From contig OX638318.1 of the NCBI GenBank assembly GCA_951812585.1, positions 1,020,819 to 1,084,818 of the forward strand: a DNA stretch of 64,000 nucleotides. The letters run 5' to 3'. Below, one piece after another: positions 54,495 through 63,910 of the stretch; within the stretch, counting starts at the first letter, position 1, and every line of letters begins with the position of its first letter. The notes under the pieces were generated by a model. It did no database searches. It was not told the origin of the DNA and saw nothing but the letters and a program-made list of their open reading frames with translations. The position numbers were made by a program, and so were the translations under genes. Source of the DNA: Rhodothermales bacterium. GTDB lineage: Bacteria; Bacteroidota; Rhodothermia; Rhodothermales; Bin80.

Positions 54495-55457
54495 ATGAAA
54501 CGAGAAGTATTTATCTGGGATCGCGAGCGGATGGAGTGGACTCCGTTAGTACTAACGCGCCGGCAGCGGTGGATCCGTCGGGCCTGGCTCGGCGTGATAG
54601 TGATGGGCTGCGCTACGCTTTTGCACTTGGGCGCGGATTTCCTGGTCACAACTCCAGAGGAGCTAGCCCTCCTCTATGAAAACCGCGCCTTGCAAGCACA
54701 GGTAGTCTCAGCCGACGCGCGCTTTGAAGTACTCGCTGAGCGTCTGGATGCGCTGGAGCTCCAAGATGCTGAGCTCTACCGCGTTATGCTTCAGGTGGAT
54801 GCCGTCCCGGAAGCGTTGCGCCAGGTGGGCACAGGCGGCACTAAACCCCACGAGGAGCTTAGCCGGTTCAGCCCTTCGACTGCGCGCCTGCTTGGCCAGC
54901 TTGAGCAGCAGATGGATCAGCTGGAACGGCGCCTGGACCTGCAGGCTGGCAGCACCCGGGAGCTTATGGCGCTTTCTGAAACGCATGTTGTGCGTAGCAA
55001 TGAGCTCCCAGCCATCATGCCTGCAATGGGCCGCTTGACCTCGTCCTTCGGTATGCGACGGCACCCGATCTACAAGACCCGTCGGCACCACGACGGGATC
55101 GATATCACCATTCCTAGCGGCTCTCCTGTATATGCGACCGCGGATGGCGTCGTATCAGAAGTTAATCGCGGGCGGACGGGCTATGGCATCCATATCGTCA
55201 TCCGGCACGAAACTTCCGGATTGCAGACACTTTATGCGCACCTGCAAGAAGTCATGCCGAGCATACAGCCAGGGCGGCGCGTCAAGCGCGGACAGCATAT
55301 TGCACTGAGCGGGAACACCGGCCTGTCTGTCGCGCCGCACCTTCACTATGAAGTACATACACTCGATGGTGTCAAGCTCAACCCGTTTCCCTATCTGGCA
55401 CCGCAGATGAGCGCCAGCGAATATGCAGCCATCCTGGACCTTTCGGCGCGCCCATAA
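54495..55457 (+). CDS. M23-family membrane-anchored peptidoglycan endopeptidase
   Basis: A 320-residue protein with a short cytoplasmic N-terminus, one membrane helix (about 30-50, WLGVIVMGCATLLHLGADFL), a coiled-coil stalk (about 55-165) and a C-terminal LytM/M23 domain. Zinc ligands: His in FGMRRHP, Asp203 in HHDGID, and His in HLHYEVH, with YAHLQEV. It would cleave peptide cross-links or activate amidases in the periplasm. The ATG at 54495 is preferred; an upstream in-frame ATG (54426) lies inside the leader hairpins. Own promoter at 54365-54393. Confidence 0.93.
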   Translation: MKREVFIWDRERMEWTPLVLTRRQRWIRRAWLGVIVMGCATLLHLGADFLVTTPEELALLYENRALQAQVVSADARFEVLAERLDALELQDAELYRVMLQVDAVPEALRQVGTGGTKPHEELSRFSPSTARLLGQLEQQMDQLERRLDLQAGSTRELMALSETHVVRSNELPAIMPAMGRLTSSFGMRRHPIYKTRRHHDGIDITIPSGSPVYATADGVVSEVNRGRTGYGIHIVIRHETSGLQTLYAHLQEVMPSIQPGRRVKRGQHIALSGNTGLSVAPHLHYEVHTLDGVKLNPFPYLAPQMSASEYAAILDLSARP

Positions 55458-55490
55458 GCTGCACGATGCGCGGCGGCATAGTGAACGGTA

Positions 55491-55519
55491 TTGCGTTTTA
55501 TTCATTGGATTCCTATTAA
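55491..55519 (+). promoter_or_regulatory. Probable sigma70-type promoter for the DUF2795 gene
   Basis: TTGCGT (55491-55496), 17-nt spacer, TATTAA (55514-55519). Predicted start near 55526, 30 bases before the ATG at 55556. The neighbourhood is AT-rich relative to the coding DNA. Confidence 0.5.
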
Positions 55520-55555
55520 GGGGCGCACGAAGCATGCGCGCCATACCCTGCCACA

Positions 55556-55795
55556 ATGATCGGCTTGAGTCCTATGGGATATTGGACACTTGAGTTGGCT
55601 TCTTATCTGGAAGACGCGCCGTGGCCGGCGACCCAGGATGAACTCATTGACTATGCTGAACGTACGGGCGCTCCCGTAGAGGTCATGGAGAACCTTTCGG
55701 ATTTGGAAGATGAGGGAGAGCCCTACGAAAGCATTGAGGAGATCTGGCCTGACTTCCCGACGGCCGACGACGATTTCTACTATTCGGACGAGTGA
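55556..55795 (+). CDS. DUF2795 domain small acidic protein
   Basis: A 79-residue cytoplasmic-type protein: WTLELASYLEDAPWPATQDELIDYAERTGAPVEVMENL is the DUF2795 core, a small helix-turn-helix-like fold, followed by an acidic tail (ESIEEIWPDFPTADDDF). Function unknown; small DUF2795 proteins are common in Bacteroidota and Actinobacteria. Its 3' end overlaps the frame of the following Omp85 gene. Confidence 0.85.
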   Translation: MIGLSPMGYWTLELASYLEDAPWPATQDELIDYAERTGAPVEVMENLSDLEDEGEPYESIEEIWPDFPTADDDFYYSDE

Positions 55796-58220
55796 CTGCT
55801 GCCACCGGGGGCGGTCCGTCGCGTGGAGGACCCTGATACTGTGTGCGCTGCTGACGGCCGCAGAAGCGAAGGCCCAGCAGCCTCCCATCGTCGATCGCGT
55901 ACTTTTTGTAGGCAGCGACCAGTTCTCCGACGCAGTCCTGGCCAGCCGCATTCGCACCACGTCCAACCGCGTGGCTCTGGGCATTCGCGGATTGACCTGG
56001 TGGCTGTGGCTGTATGAGCTCGGAGCCCGCCACACATTCGGGCGACGCGTGGGGCGCGCACTCATGGCCAGCGGCGAACCGCCCGCTTGGCTGGACAGTG
56101 CCACCGTCGCAGCCGATGTGGATCTCCTGCGCAACTTCTTTGCGCAGGAGGGATTTCGGGCGGCTGCGGTAGAAGCACAGATCAATACTTCGCGCAGCGG
56201 CAGGCGCGCGAAGGTGTCTTTCGTGATTACACCCGGTCCACCCGCATACTTTCGGCAAGTAGCATACGAAGGACTTGATAGCCTCAGCTCTTCGCTGCAG
56301 CGATCGCTGGCAGCCGCCTCGCTGCTCCAGCCGCAAGCCTTGGACGACAATTCTCCGTTAAAATACCGGGCGGCCTCCCTGCGCTTTTCTGAGCCGCTGC
56401 TCGTTGACGAGCGCCGCAGAATACTCGCCGCTTTGCGCGACGCAGGGTATGCGACCATCACGCGCGACTCCATAACTGCCTTTGTTACAATCAGCAGCAC
56501 CGATTCGCTAGATGTCGTGATGCGCGTACGGCCCGGGCCGCGCTTCGACTACGGCAGTATCCACTTTGATGTGGAGGGTCCGCTCAATCAGGCTGCACCC
56601 GCGGGCGCGTCGACGTTTGGGGGCGACTCGCTGATTTCGTACGAGATGGAGCCAGGCGTACGGGTGGCACCCAGACTGTTGATGCACGCCCTGCGGATGC
56701 GGCCGGGCACCCGCTATAGCCAGTCGGAACTGCGACAGACCAAAGAGCGCCTGGAATCGACCGGCATCTTTTCCTTCACCAACATCGCGCCGCAAACGCC
56801 GCTGGGCACTGCGTTGCCGCATCGCATCACACTGCGTACGCGCCCGCGCCATCAGTTCGGAATGCAAACCTTCGCCTTGCAGAGTAGCGGCGTCCTTGGC
56901 GGCGTCGGCAGCGAGCTCGGCGGCGGTTTGAGCCTTTCCTATGAAAACGTCAACCTCTTTGGCAGCGGCGAAACGATGCAGATTCGCAGCACTGCATCCA
57001 TTCAGGCGGATGTGGACTCCACGGTGTTTTCATCGAGCCAGGCCGAGGTCACAGCATCGCTCGCCTTGCCGTATCTCGCCGCGCCGTTTCACGATCTGGA
57101 AGCGCGGCTAGGCCTCCATCAAGCGAGAACACGGTTCACGCTGAGTCTGCTCACGGCCCGGCGCGAGGACCTCAGCCTGCTGCTGCGCGGACGCGGAACG
57201 GCCCGCATTCGCTTGGAGATGCGCCACGACCCCACGGTCACCTCGCTTGTGGATCTGCTGGACCTGAGCCTCAGCAATCCGGACACGCTGCGGGGATTCA
57301 AGGCCCGCTTCCTTGATCGGATTCTGGGCGGGGATGATGCGCTCGTGGATTCGGACCCTGTCCAGCGCGCGCAGGTGCTGGAAGACTATACGAATCCGCA
57401 AGTTAACAGCGCCTTTCGGTACATGATACGCAGCGAGCAGGTAAACCCGTTGCGCCGCGAAGAAGGCTATTCGTATGAGGCGGCCTTTGAGATCGGCGGC
57501 AACCTGCCCTATCTGCTGGATCGGTATGTGTTCACCGCGCGAACCGTGGAAGGCAGTCTGCCTGGACTGCCCTTCTTTCGGAACAGCGGCAGCCGCGACC
57601 GTCTGAACTACCGGCAGTACGTGCGGGTCGTAGCAGATGCGCGGCGGTACTTGAGGCTGAGCGGCACCAACGTGCTGGCACTCAAGGCCGTGGGGGGCTG
57701 GGCGCATCCGCTGGGGCACGCGGATGTGGTGCCGTTCTTCAGGCGCTTCTTCAGTGGCGGTGCCTCCAGCGTGCGCGGCTGGCATCTGAGGCAGCTCGGC
57801 CCGGGTGCTACCAGCTTCACCTCCAGCGTGGGCACCGGCGCGGATGCGACCAATATCCTTGGAGGCGACATCAAGCTGGAATTCAGCGCCGAGCTTCGAC
57901 ACACGATGCTGGAACACACGCTGGGTGCGGCATGGATTCTGGCGGCATTCACCGATGCCGGCAACGTTTGGTTCGGGCCGCGCAATCCTGGGTTTGCCAA
58001 TCTGCCGCCTGGCACGCCTGATGGGCATTTTGCGCTGGGTAGCTTCGTGGAGGAATTGGGCATCGGATCGGGCATAGGCCTTCGCCTGTCCTGGGCCTAC
58101 CTCATTGCGCGCTTCGACATCGCGTACCGCGCGTGGGACCCTGCGCGGCCGGGGCTTGGCTGGTGGCCAACGGGGCTGCGCGACCCGGTTGTGTACTTTA
58201 GATTTGGACACGCATTCTAG
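55710..58220 (+). CDS. Omp85-family outer-membrane protein (BamA/TamA-like)
   Basis: An 836-codon frame; the mature protein has POTRA-like repeats (residues about 55-350, e.g. FVITPGPPAYFRQVAYEGLD, VMRVRPGPRFDYGSIHFD and MRPGTRYSQSELRQTKERL) and a C-terminal barrel ending in DPVVYFRFGHAF with final Phe. The lid motif appears as SVRGWHLRQLGPG. Distinct from the TamA-like gene at 6.9-9.1 kb, so at least two Omp85 proteins exist. The start is problematic: ATG 55710 lies 86 bases inside the DUF2795 gene and adds about 38 residues before the signal peptide WRTLILCALLTAAEAKAQ; no better ATG/GTG/TTG is in frame after the DUF2795 stop. Confidence 0.88.
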   Translation: MRESPTKALRRSGLTSRRPTTISTIRTSDCCHRGRSVAWRTLILCALLTAAEAKAQQPPIVDRVLFVGSDQFSDAVLASRIRTTSNRVALGIRGLTWWLWLYELGARHTFGRRVGRALMASGEPPAWLDSATVAADVDLLRNFFAQEGFRAAAVEAQINTSRSGRRAKVSFVITPGPPAYFRQVAYEGLDSLSSSLQRSLAAASLLQPQALDDNSPLKYRAASLRFSEPLLVDERRRILAALRDAGYATITRDSITAFVTISSTDSLDVVMRVRPGPRFDYGSIHFDVEGPLNQAAPAGASTFGGDSLISYEMEPGVRVAPRLLMHALRMRPGTRYSQSELRQTKERLESTGIFSFTNIAPQTPLGTALPHRITLRTRPRHQFGMQTFALQSSGVLGGVGSELGGGLSLSYENVNLFGSGETMQIRSTASIQADVDSTVFSSSQAEVTASLALPYLAAPFHDLEARLGLHQARTRFTLSLLTARREDLSLLLRGRGTARIRLEMRHDPTVTSLVDLLDLSLSNPDTLRGFKARFLDRILGGDDALVDSDPVQRAQVLEDYTNPQVNSAFRYMIRSEQVNPLRREEGYSYEAAFEIGGNLPYLLDRYVFTARTVEGSLPGLPFFRNSGSRDRLNYRQYVRVVADARRYLRLSGTNVLALKAVGGWAHPLGHADVVPFFRRFFSGGASSVRGWHLRQLGPGATSFTSSVGTGADATNILGGDIKLEFSAELRHTMLEHTLGAAWILAAFTDAGNVWFGPRNPGFANLPPGTPDGHFALGSFVEELGIGSGIGLRLSWAYLIARFDIAYRAWDPARPGLGWWPTGLRDPVVYFRFGHAF

Positions 58221-58336
58221 GGCGTTCGCACGCATCGGACGGCAGCGCTGGCAGACAGCGCTGCCGCTTGGTACATAATTTGCGCGCGCAGGCGACGCAG
58301 GATGAACGGGCGGCCTGCGGCCGCCCAACGGAACCC

Positions 58337-59326
58337 ATGGGCAAGACGGCATTCGTAACCGGAGGCACCGGCTTCGTCGGCAGTCACTTGGCGCAAGTGC
58401 TTCTGGAGCACGGGTACAGCGAGGTACGATGCCTGGTACGCACCCGGCTCAAATGGCTTGAGAACATCCCGGTTGTTCCTGTGCGCGGCATCCTCAGCGA
58501 TCAGGCGCTCATAGCGGACGCAGTTCGGGGTGCGGACTTTGTTTACCACTTGGGCGGCGTAACCCGCGCCCGGACCTATGCGGACCTCGAAGCCGGTAAC
58601 GTTACCGCTACGCAGCACTTGCTCGATACGATCATGGCGGCCAATCCGGGGATCGCCAAGGTGCTGATCACCAGCACGCTGGCTGCTGTCGGACCGGCAC
58701 CAGATGGGCGGGCCGACGAATCCACGTCGCTAAGACCTGTCTCCCGCTACGGACGCAGCAAAGCAGCCATGGAAGCGGTTGTAAGGGACTATGCGTCGGC
58801 CTTGCCGATAGTAGTGGTACGACCGCCCTCCGTGTATGGACCGCGGGACAGAGATGTCTTCACGTTCTTCAAGGCGGTGCAGCAAGGCTTCTGCCCGGTG
58901 CTACGCGGCGATTCTGGCATCACGCTGGTCCACGCCCGAGACCTTGCACGCGGCATGAAGGAAGCTGCCGAGGCTGAGGCAACCCGGGGGGAGACCTATT
59001 TCATCGGCAACGACGAAGACGTCTCGTGGGCGTCACTGAGGCGCGCCGTTATGGCAGCGCTGGGCGTCCGAGCGATCACTGTTCCAGTTCCACGCATGCT
59101 CGTGATGCCTGCGGCGTATCTTGCCGAAGGACTGGGGAAACTTTTGGGCCAATACCCGCCCTTCAACCTGGACAAGGGACGTGAGCTGCTCTACACAGCA
59201 AAGAGGTGTTCGTCTGCCAAGGCGGCGAAGGACTTTGGGTATCGTCCACGGATACCGCTGGCCGAGGGACTGAGTCATACTATTGCATGGTACCAGGCAC
59301 AAGGCTGGCTGCGGCGCGCAGCGTAA
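58337..59326 (+). CDS. NAD-dependent epimerase/dehydratase (extended SDR)
   Basis: A 329-residue extended short-chain dehydrogenase. N-terminal VTGGTGFVGSHL (Gly-x2-Gly-x2-Gly), catalytic Tyr/Lys in RYGRSKAAME with the upstream STLAAVG Ser/Thr, and VVRPPSVYGPRD. It resembles epimerases and dihydroflavonol-4-reductase-like enzymes; the substrate is unknown. The ATG at 58337 (MGKTAFVTGG) is the natural start; an upstream in-frame ATG (58268) adds unconserved residues. 65 nt before the fused 2-oxoglutarate dehydrogenase. Confidence 0.9.
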   Translation: MGKTAFVTGGTGFVGSHLAQVLLEHGYSEVRCLVRTRLKWLENIPVVPVRGILSDQALIADAVRGADFVYHLGGVTRARTYADLEAGNVTATQHLLDTIMAANPGIAKVLITSTLAAVGPAPDGRADESTSLRPVSRYGRSKAAMEAVVRDYASALPIVVVRPPSVYGPRDRDVFTFFKAVQQGFCPVLRGDSGITLVHARDLARGMKEAAEAEATRGETYFIGNDEDVSWASLRRAVMAALGVRAITVPVPRMLVMPAAYLAEGLGKLLGQYPPFNLDKGRELLYTAKRCSSAKAAKDFGYRPRIPLAEGLSHTIAWYQAQGWLRRAA

Positions 59327-59391
59327 GCGGAATCCCTTGCAAATCCGTATGATGTATCGGTTACGTCTCTCATCACAAGAACCTGATTGAA

Positions 59392-62300
59392 GTGAGCGTA
59401 CTCGGATTCAACAGCGGCTATGTCGAGGAACTTTTTGCCCGCTACCGGGAGGACCCCGGTAGTGTCAGCGAAAGCTGGCGAGAATTCTTTGCTGACTTTC
59501 AGCCCGCCGAAACCTTTGTGGTTCCAGAGGCTCCACAGCTGAAGCCGACGCGGATCAGGACTGCACCGGAGACATCCGGAGACGGAGTCCCCACGACGCC
59601 CGTTCCCGTTGATGCGGATATCAAACCGCTCCGCGGCGCATCAGCGCGCATCGTGGAGAACATGGAGGCGAGCCTCGGCATGCCCACGGCGACCTCCGTG
59701 CGCACATTGTCCGTGAAGCTCCTTATCGAGAATCGCACGCTGATCAACCAGCACCAGCGCGGCATAGGCGGCGTGAAGGTTTCCTTTACGCATCTGATTG
59801 CGTACGCAGTGGTGAAGGCGCTCAAGGCGTTTCCAACGATGTATTCCACTTTTCGCTGGAACAACGGTACGCCGCAGCATGTGCGCCCGAAGCGCATCAA
59901 CCTAGGCCTTGCCATCGATGTGGAGCGGCGCGGTCGCCGCTCACTCATGGTGCCGAACATCAAAGCGGCCGACGGCATGCGCTTTGCGCAGCTGCTCGGC
60001 AACTACAACGAGGTGGTGCGAAGAACCCGGGCCAATCAGCTGCAAGTGGCCGACTTCCAGGATACGACGGCCACGCTGACCAATCCCGGCATGATCGGCA
60101 CCAGCCTTAGCGTACCGCGCCTGATGCCGCGCCAAGGCGTGATCATCGGGATTGGATCCATCGGCTTCCCGCCCGAATACCTGGCTATCCCGCCGGACGC
60201 TATCAGCAAGGTGGGATTGTCGCCTGTGATGACCATCACGTCCACATACGATCATCGCGTGATACAGGGCGCTGAAAGCGGCGCATTTCTGAAACATGTT
60301 GAAGAGCTGCTCTTGGGCAAGCAAGACTTCTACCAGGATGTGTTTCAGGACCTCAACATTCCTTATCCGCCGTATGTGCACTCCCCCGATTCCACGCCAC
60401 TGCTAGGTGGCTACAGCAAGGGGGCTGGAGAGCTCGACATGGTGGAAAAGGAAGCCCGCGTGATGATGCTGATTCGGGTGTTTCGGGTTTTGGGACATCT
60501 GCAGGCGGACACCAACCCGTTGGGCTTCACCTGGAAATATCATCCAGAGCTTGACCCCGCCCACTATGGACTGACCGTATGGGACCTGGACCGCGAATTT
60601 GTCACGGGCGGTCTCGGGGGCCGCGATGTGCTTCCGCTGCGCGAGATCCTCAACATTCTGCGCGAAACGTACACGCGCCGCATCGGAGTTGCGTACATGC
60701 ATATCACCAGCCCCATAGAGAAGCGGTGGCTGCAGGAACGCATTGAGCCCGAGCGCAACACGGATGAGCTGTCGCTGGAAGACAAGTGCCGCATACTGCA
60801 AAAGCTGAATTCTGCGGAAGCCTTTGAGCGCTTCCTGCACACACGGTACATCGGCCACAAGCGGTTCTCGCTCGAAGGCGGCGAAAGCGTGGTGCCGATG
60901 CTGGATGCTATCATCAGCGACGCTGCGGACCAGGAGGTTCATGAGGTTGTCATCGGCATGGCCCATCGCGGACGCCTCAACATCCTCGCGAACATCATGG
61001 GCAAGAGCTACGAGTCCATCTTCACGGAGTTCGAGGGGAGCATCAACCCGGACACGATCTACGGCTCTGGTGATGTCAAGTACCACCTAGGCACCACAGG
61101 CACGTACCAGAGCAAGAGCGGCGCCTCCATCAGGCTTTCCCTTGCGTCCAACCCGAGCCACTTGGAATCGGTGAGCCCGATTGTGGAAGGCATAGTGCGA
61201 GCCAAGCAGGACCTGCTGCGCGCGGAAGACGACCCGCACGCGCCGGGAGGCGATATCCACGATGCGGTAATTCCGCTTCTGATCCACGGAGATGCCGCCT
61301 TTGCCGGCCAGGGCGTGGTGGCGGAAACGCTCAATTTCAGTCAGCTGCGCGGCTATCATACCGGCGGCACGATACATATCGTCATCAACAACCAGATCGG
61401 TTTCACCACCGGACCCAGCGAAGCACGCAGTTCCACCTATGCCACGGATGTGGCCCGCCTGATTGAGGCGCCCATCTTCCACGTCAACGCAGACTATCCC
61501 GAAGCGTGCGTGCGTGTGGCGCGCCTGGCGCTGGACTTCCGGCAGGTGTTCAACAAGGATATCGTCATTGACATGCTGTGCTATCGGCAGCATGGCCACA
61601 ACGAGGGGGACGAGCCTTCCTACACCAACCCGCTGCTGTACCAGCAGATCGAGAAGAAGCGCTCCCCGCGCAATCTGTACACCGAGATGCTACTGCGGCG
61701 TGGCGAATTGTCGCCCGAAGAGGCCGAGGCGATGCTGGACAGCTTTCGGGGACAGCTCCAAGACGCTTTTGAGCGGACCAGCAATCTCAAGCAAAAGGAC
61801 GCGGCCGAACTCCTGGAGCGGTTTCATAACCGGTCGTACGAGACCCCGCCTCCTGTGGACACCCGGCCGCGCGCGGAGGATATGGAGCATGTTCTGGCCG
61901 CACTATTTCGCTTTCCCGAGGGGTTTGCCGTACATGACAAGCTCCTGCGGCAGTTTCAGCGACGTGACCAGCGAATGCGGACCGAAGGGCGCATCGACTG
62001 GGCCTTTGCAGAGGCACTAGCCTTTGGGACGCTCCTGGTGGAAGGCATTACGGTGCGCCTTAGCGGCCAGGATTCCCGGCGCGCTACCTTCAGTCAGCGC
62101 CATGCGGTTGTCTATGACCAGACTACGGGCGAGGAGTACATTCCGCTCAACAACATCACGGCGAACCAGGAGCGGCTGTTCATCTTTGACAGCTTGCTCA
62201 GCGAATACGCGGTCTGTGCATTCGAGTACGGTTACTCTGTCGCCAATACGGATGCGCTGGTGATGTGGGAGGCGCAATTTGGAGACTTCTCCAACGGAGC

Positions 62301-63036
62301 GCAGATTGTCTTTGACCAGTTCCTGAGTGCTGCAGAAGAAAAGTGGGGGCAGTGCAGCAGCCTGGTGGCCCTCTTGCCGCATGGCTACGAAGGCCAGGGC
62401 CCGGAGCACTCCTCTGCACGCCTGGAGCGCTTCTTGCAGCTGTGTGCTGAGGGCAACATGATCGTGTGCAACATGAGCACACCGGCCAATTACTTCCATG
62501 CACTGCGGCGGCAGGTCAAGCGCACGGTGAAGAAGCCGCTCATCCTGATGACGCCCAAAAGCTTGTTGCGCCACGCCCATGCCATCTCCACCCCGGAAGA
62601 ACTCCTCAATGGTCAGTTTCTACCCGTCATTCCCAGCCCGCAGGACCCTGCCCATGTCACGCGCGTGATTCTCACTAGCGGAAAGGTCTACTACGACCTC
62701 TTAGTCGCAATGGAAAAGCAATCCGAAAAAAGAGACAAGATCGCGCTAGTGCGCATCGAGCAGTACTACCCGTTCCCCTGGAAGGCATTGCAAGCCGAGC
62801 TGCGCCGATACCGCGCGGACTGCGACGTGTACTGGGTTCAGGAAGAGCCGGCCAACATGGGGGCTTGGACCTACATTCAGTCCTTTATCAACAGCACGCT
62901 GCGCTCCGTGTTCGGGGCAAATCCACCCCAGCTGGAGTACATCGGCCGCACGCCTAGTGCGAGCCCTGCGACGGGCAGCGCCATGGTGCACAAGCTGGAA
63001 CAGGAAGAGCTTGTGCAAGAAGCCATGATGATTTAG
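59392..63036 (+). CDS. kgd: Fused E2-E1 2-oxoglutarate dehydrogenase (Kgd/OdhA type)
   Basis: A 1214-residue multifunctional enzyme of the TCA cycle. Order: E1-like N-terminal peptide (about 1-35, NSGYVEELFARYREDPGSVS), a Pro/Thr-rich linker, an E2 succinyltransferase catalytic domain (about 75-320; active-site His288 in DHRVIQGAESG), and a full E1 thiamine-diphosphate domain (about 350-1214; GMAHRGRLNILANI, HGDAAFAGQGVVAE, NNQIGFTT). No lipoyl domain is present, as in mycobacterial Kgd and corynebacterial OdhA. Those enzymes use the lipoyl E2 of the pyruvate complex and can also release succinic semialdehyde or form hydroxy-oxoadipate. Start is GTG 59392. Convergent with rpsU. Confidence 0.95.
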   Translation: MSVLGFNSGYVEELFARYREDPGSVSESWREFFADFQPAETFVVPEAPQLKPTRIRTAPETSGDGVPTTPVPVDADIKPLRGASARIVENMEASLGMPTATSVRTLSVKLLIENRTLINQHQRGIGGVKVSFTHLIAYAVVKALKAFPTMYSTFRWNNGTPQHVRPKRINLGLAIDVERRGRRSLMVPNIKAADGMRFAQLLGNYNEVVRRTRANQLQVADFQDTTATLTNPGMIGTSLSVPRLMPRQGVIIGIGSIGFPPEYLAIPPDAISKVGLSPVMTITSTYDHRVIQGAESGAFLKHVEELLLGKQDFYQDVFQDLNIPYPPYVHSPDSTPLLGGYSKGAGELDMVEKEARVMMLIRVFRVLGHLQADTNPLGFTWKYHPELDPAHYGLTVWDLDREFVTGGLGGRDVLPLREILNILRETYTRRIGVAYMHITSPIEKRWLQERIEPERNTDELSLEDKCRILQKLNSAEAFERFLHTRYIGHKRFSLEGGESVVPMLDAIISDAADQEVHEVVIGMAHRGRLNILANIMGKSYESIFTEFEGSINPDTIYGSGDVKYHLGTTGTYQSKSGASIRLSLASNPSHLESVSPIVEGIVRAKQDLLRAEDDPHAPGGDIHDAVIPLLIHGDAAFAGQGVVAETLNFSQLRGYHTGGTIHIVINNQIGFTTGPSEARSSTYATDVARLIEAPIFHVNADYPEACVRVARLALDFRQVFNKDIVIDMLCYRQHGHNEGDEPSYTNPLLYQQIEKKRSPRNLYTEMLLRRGELSPEEAEAMLDSFRGQLQDAFERTSNLKQKDAAELLERFHNRSYETPPPVDTRPRAEDMEHVLAALFRFPEGFAVHDKLLRQFQRRDQRMRTEGRIDWAFAEALAFGTLLVEGITVRLSGQDSRRATFSQRHAVVYDQTTGEEYIPLNNITANQERLFIFDSLLSEYAVCAFEYGYSVANTDALVMWEAQFGDFSNGAQIVFDQFLSAAEEKWGQCSSLVALLPHGYEGQGPEHSSARLERFLQLCAEGNMIVCNMSTPANYFHALRRQVKRTVKKPLILMTPKSLLRHAHAISTPEELLNGQFLPVIPSPQDPAHVTRVILTSGKVYYDLLVAMEKQSEKRDKIALVRIEQYYPFPWKALQAELRRYRADCDVYWVQEEPANMGAWTYIQSFINSTLRSVFGANPPQLEYIGRTPSASPATGSAMVHKLEQEELVQEAMMI

Positions 63037-63042
63037 CGACGT

Positions 63043-63249
63043 CTAGTAGCGTCGATTGTGTTTGCGTGCGTTGCGCCTGGCTTTCTCATCAGCGATGCGC
63101 CGCTCTTCGGACGGCTTGGTGAACGACATGTTCGCGCGGTAATGCCGCAGAACGCGGCTGCGATTAACGGCCCGTTTGAACCGCCGCAACGCACGATCAA
63201 TGTTCTCCTTTTCGCGCACCTTGACGCCGATGCCTACGTGCTGTGGCAA
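63043..63249 (-). CDS. rpsU: RpsU, ribosomal protein S21
   Basis: A 68-residue basic protein; VKVREKENIDRALRRFKR and YRANMSFTKPSEERR are the S21 pattern, ending in KARRNARKHNRRY. S21 sits near the anti-Shine-Dalgarno region of the 30S subunit. The longer in-frame ATG (63468) is inside the opposing rdgB gene and not homologous. No ATG is found near the true N-terminus; TTG 63249 (giving LPQHVGIGVKVREK) is the best start, with the region before the first conserved residues uncertain. 6 nt from the end of kgd, convergent. Confidence 0.85.
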   Translation of the reverse strand: MPQHVGIGVKVREKENIDRALRRFKRAVNRSRVLRHYRANMSFTKPSEERRIADEKARRNARKHNRRY

Positions 63250-63319
63250 GAGGGTGTCCTCGTCTCGTGTGAAGTAGAAGGCTCCTGCAACGTCATAGCA
63301 GCGCAGCGGTTCCAGCCTG

Positions 63320-63910
63320 ATGCAGACCCTGGTGTTGGCGACACATAACAGCGGCAAGGTGCAGGAGCTGCGCGCCCTCCTCGTCGGCCTGCCGATCCGG
63401 GTTATCGCTGCCGCGGACATAAAGGGTGCTCCGGTTGCCAAAGAGGACGCGCTCACGCTCCGCGGCAACGCGCTGAAGAAGGCGATGGCGCTCTACGCGC
63501 ATTGTGGACACTGGGCACTAGCTGACGACACCGGGCTTAGGGTGGCGGCGCTGAGCGGTGCGCCCGGCGTGCATTCTGCGCGGTATGCCGGTCCCGGCTG
63601 CACGCCGCGGGACAACAGGCTGAAGCTGCTGGCGGCACTTGCGGGTGCTGCAACCCGTGCGGCGGAGTTCAGGACAGTCATCGCGCTGGTGACCGGACGA
63701 AACGAGGTCCGGTACTTCGAAGGCGTTTGCCCGGGCAGTATTGCACGGGAAGAGCGTGGCGATGGCGGGTTTGGATACGATGCGATCTTTGTGCCTGCGG
63801 GCTTCAGCCGAACCTTTGCTGAGCTCTGCGCCGCCGAAAAACATGCGATAAGCCACCGCGGCCAGGCCATGCGCGCCTGCCAGGCATACCTTCGGACACA
63901 GCTCCTGTGA
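63320..63910 (+). CDS. rdgB: RdgB/HAM1-type dITP/XTP pyrophosphatase
   Basis: A 196-residue enzyme that hydrolyses non-canonical purine triphosphates (dITP, XTP) and protects DNA from base misincorporation. Motifs: LATHNSGKVQELRALL at the N-terminus, LADDTGLRVAALSGAPGVHSARYAG-type core (LADDTGL, GVHSARYAG), GFGYDAIFVP and SHRGQAM. Length and ATG 63320 are normal. Divergent from rpsU with only 70 bases between starts, so the promoters must overlap the gene edges. Confidence 0.95.
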   Translation: MQTLVLATHNSGKVQELRALLVGLPIRVIAAADIKGAPVAKEDALTLRGNALKKAMALYAHCGHWALADDTGLRVAALSGAPGVHSARYAGPGCTPRDNRLKLLAALAGAATRAAEFRTVIALVTGRNEVRYFEGVCPGSIAREERGDGGFGYDAIFVPAGFSRTFAELCAAEKHAISHRGQAMRACQAYLRTQLL

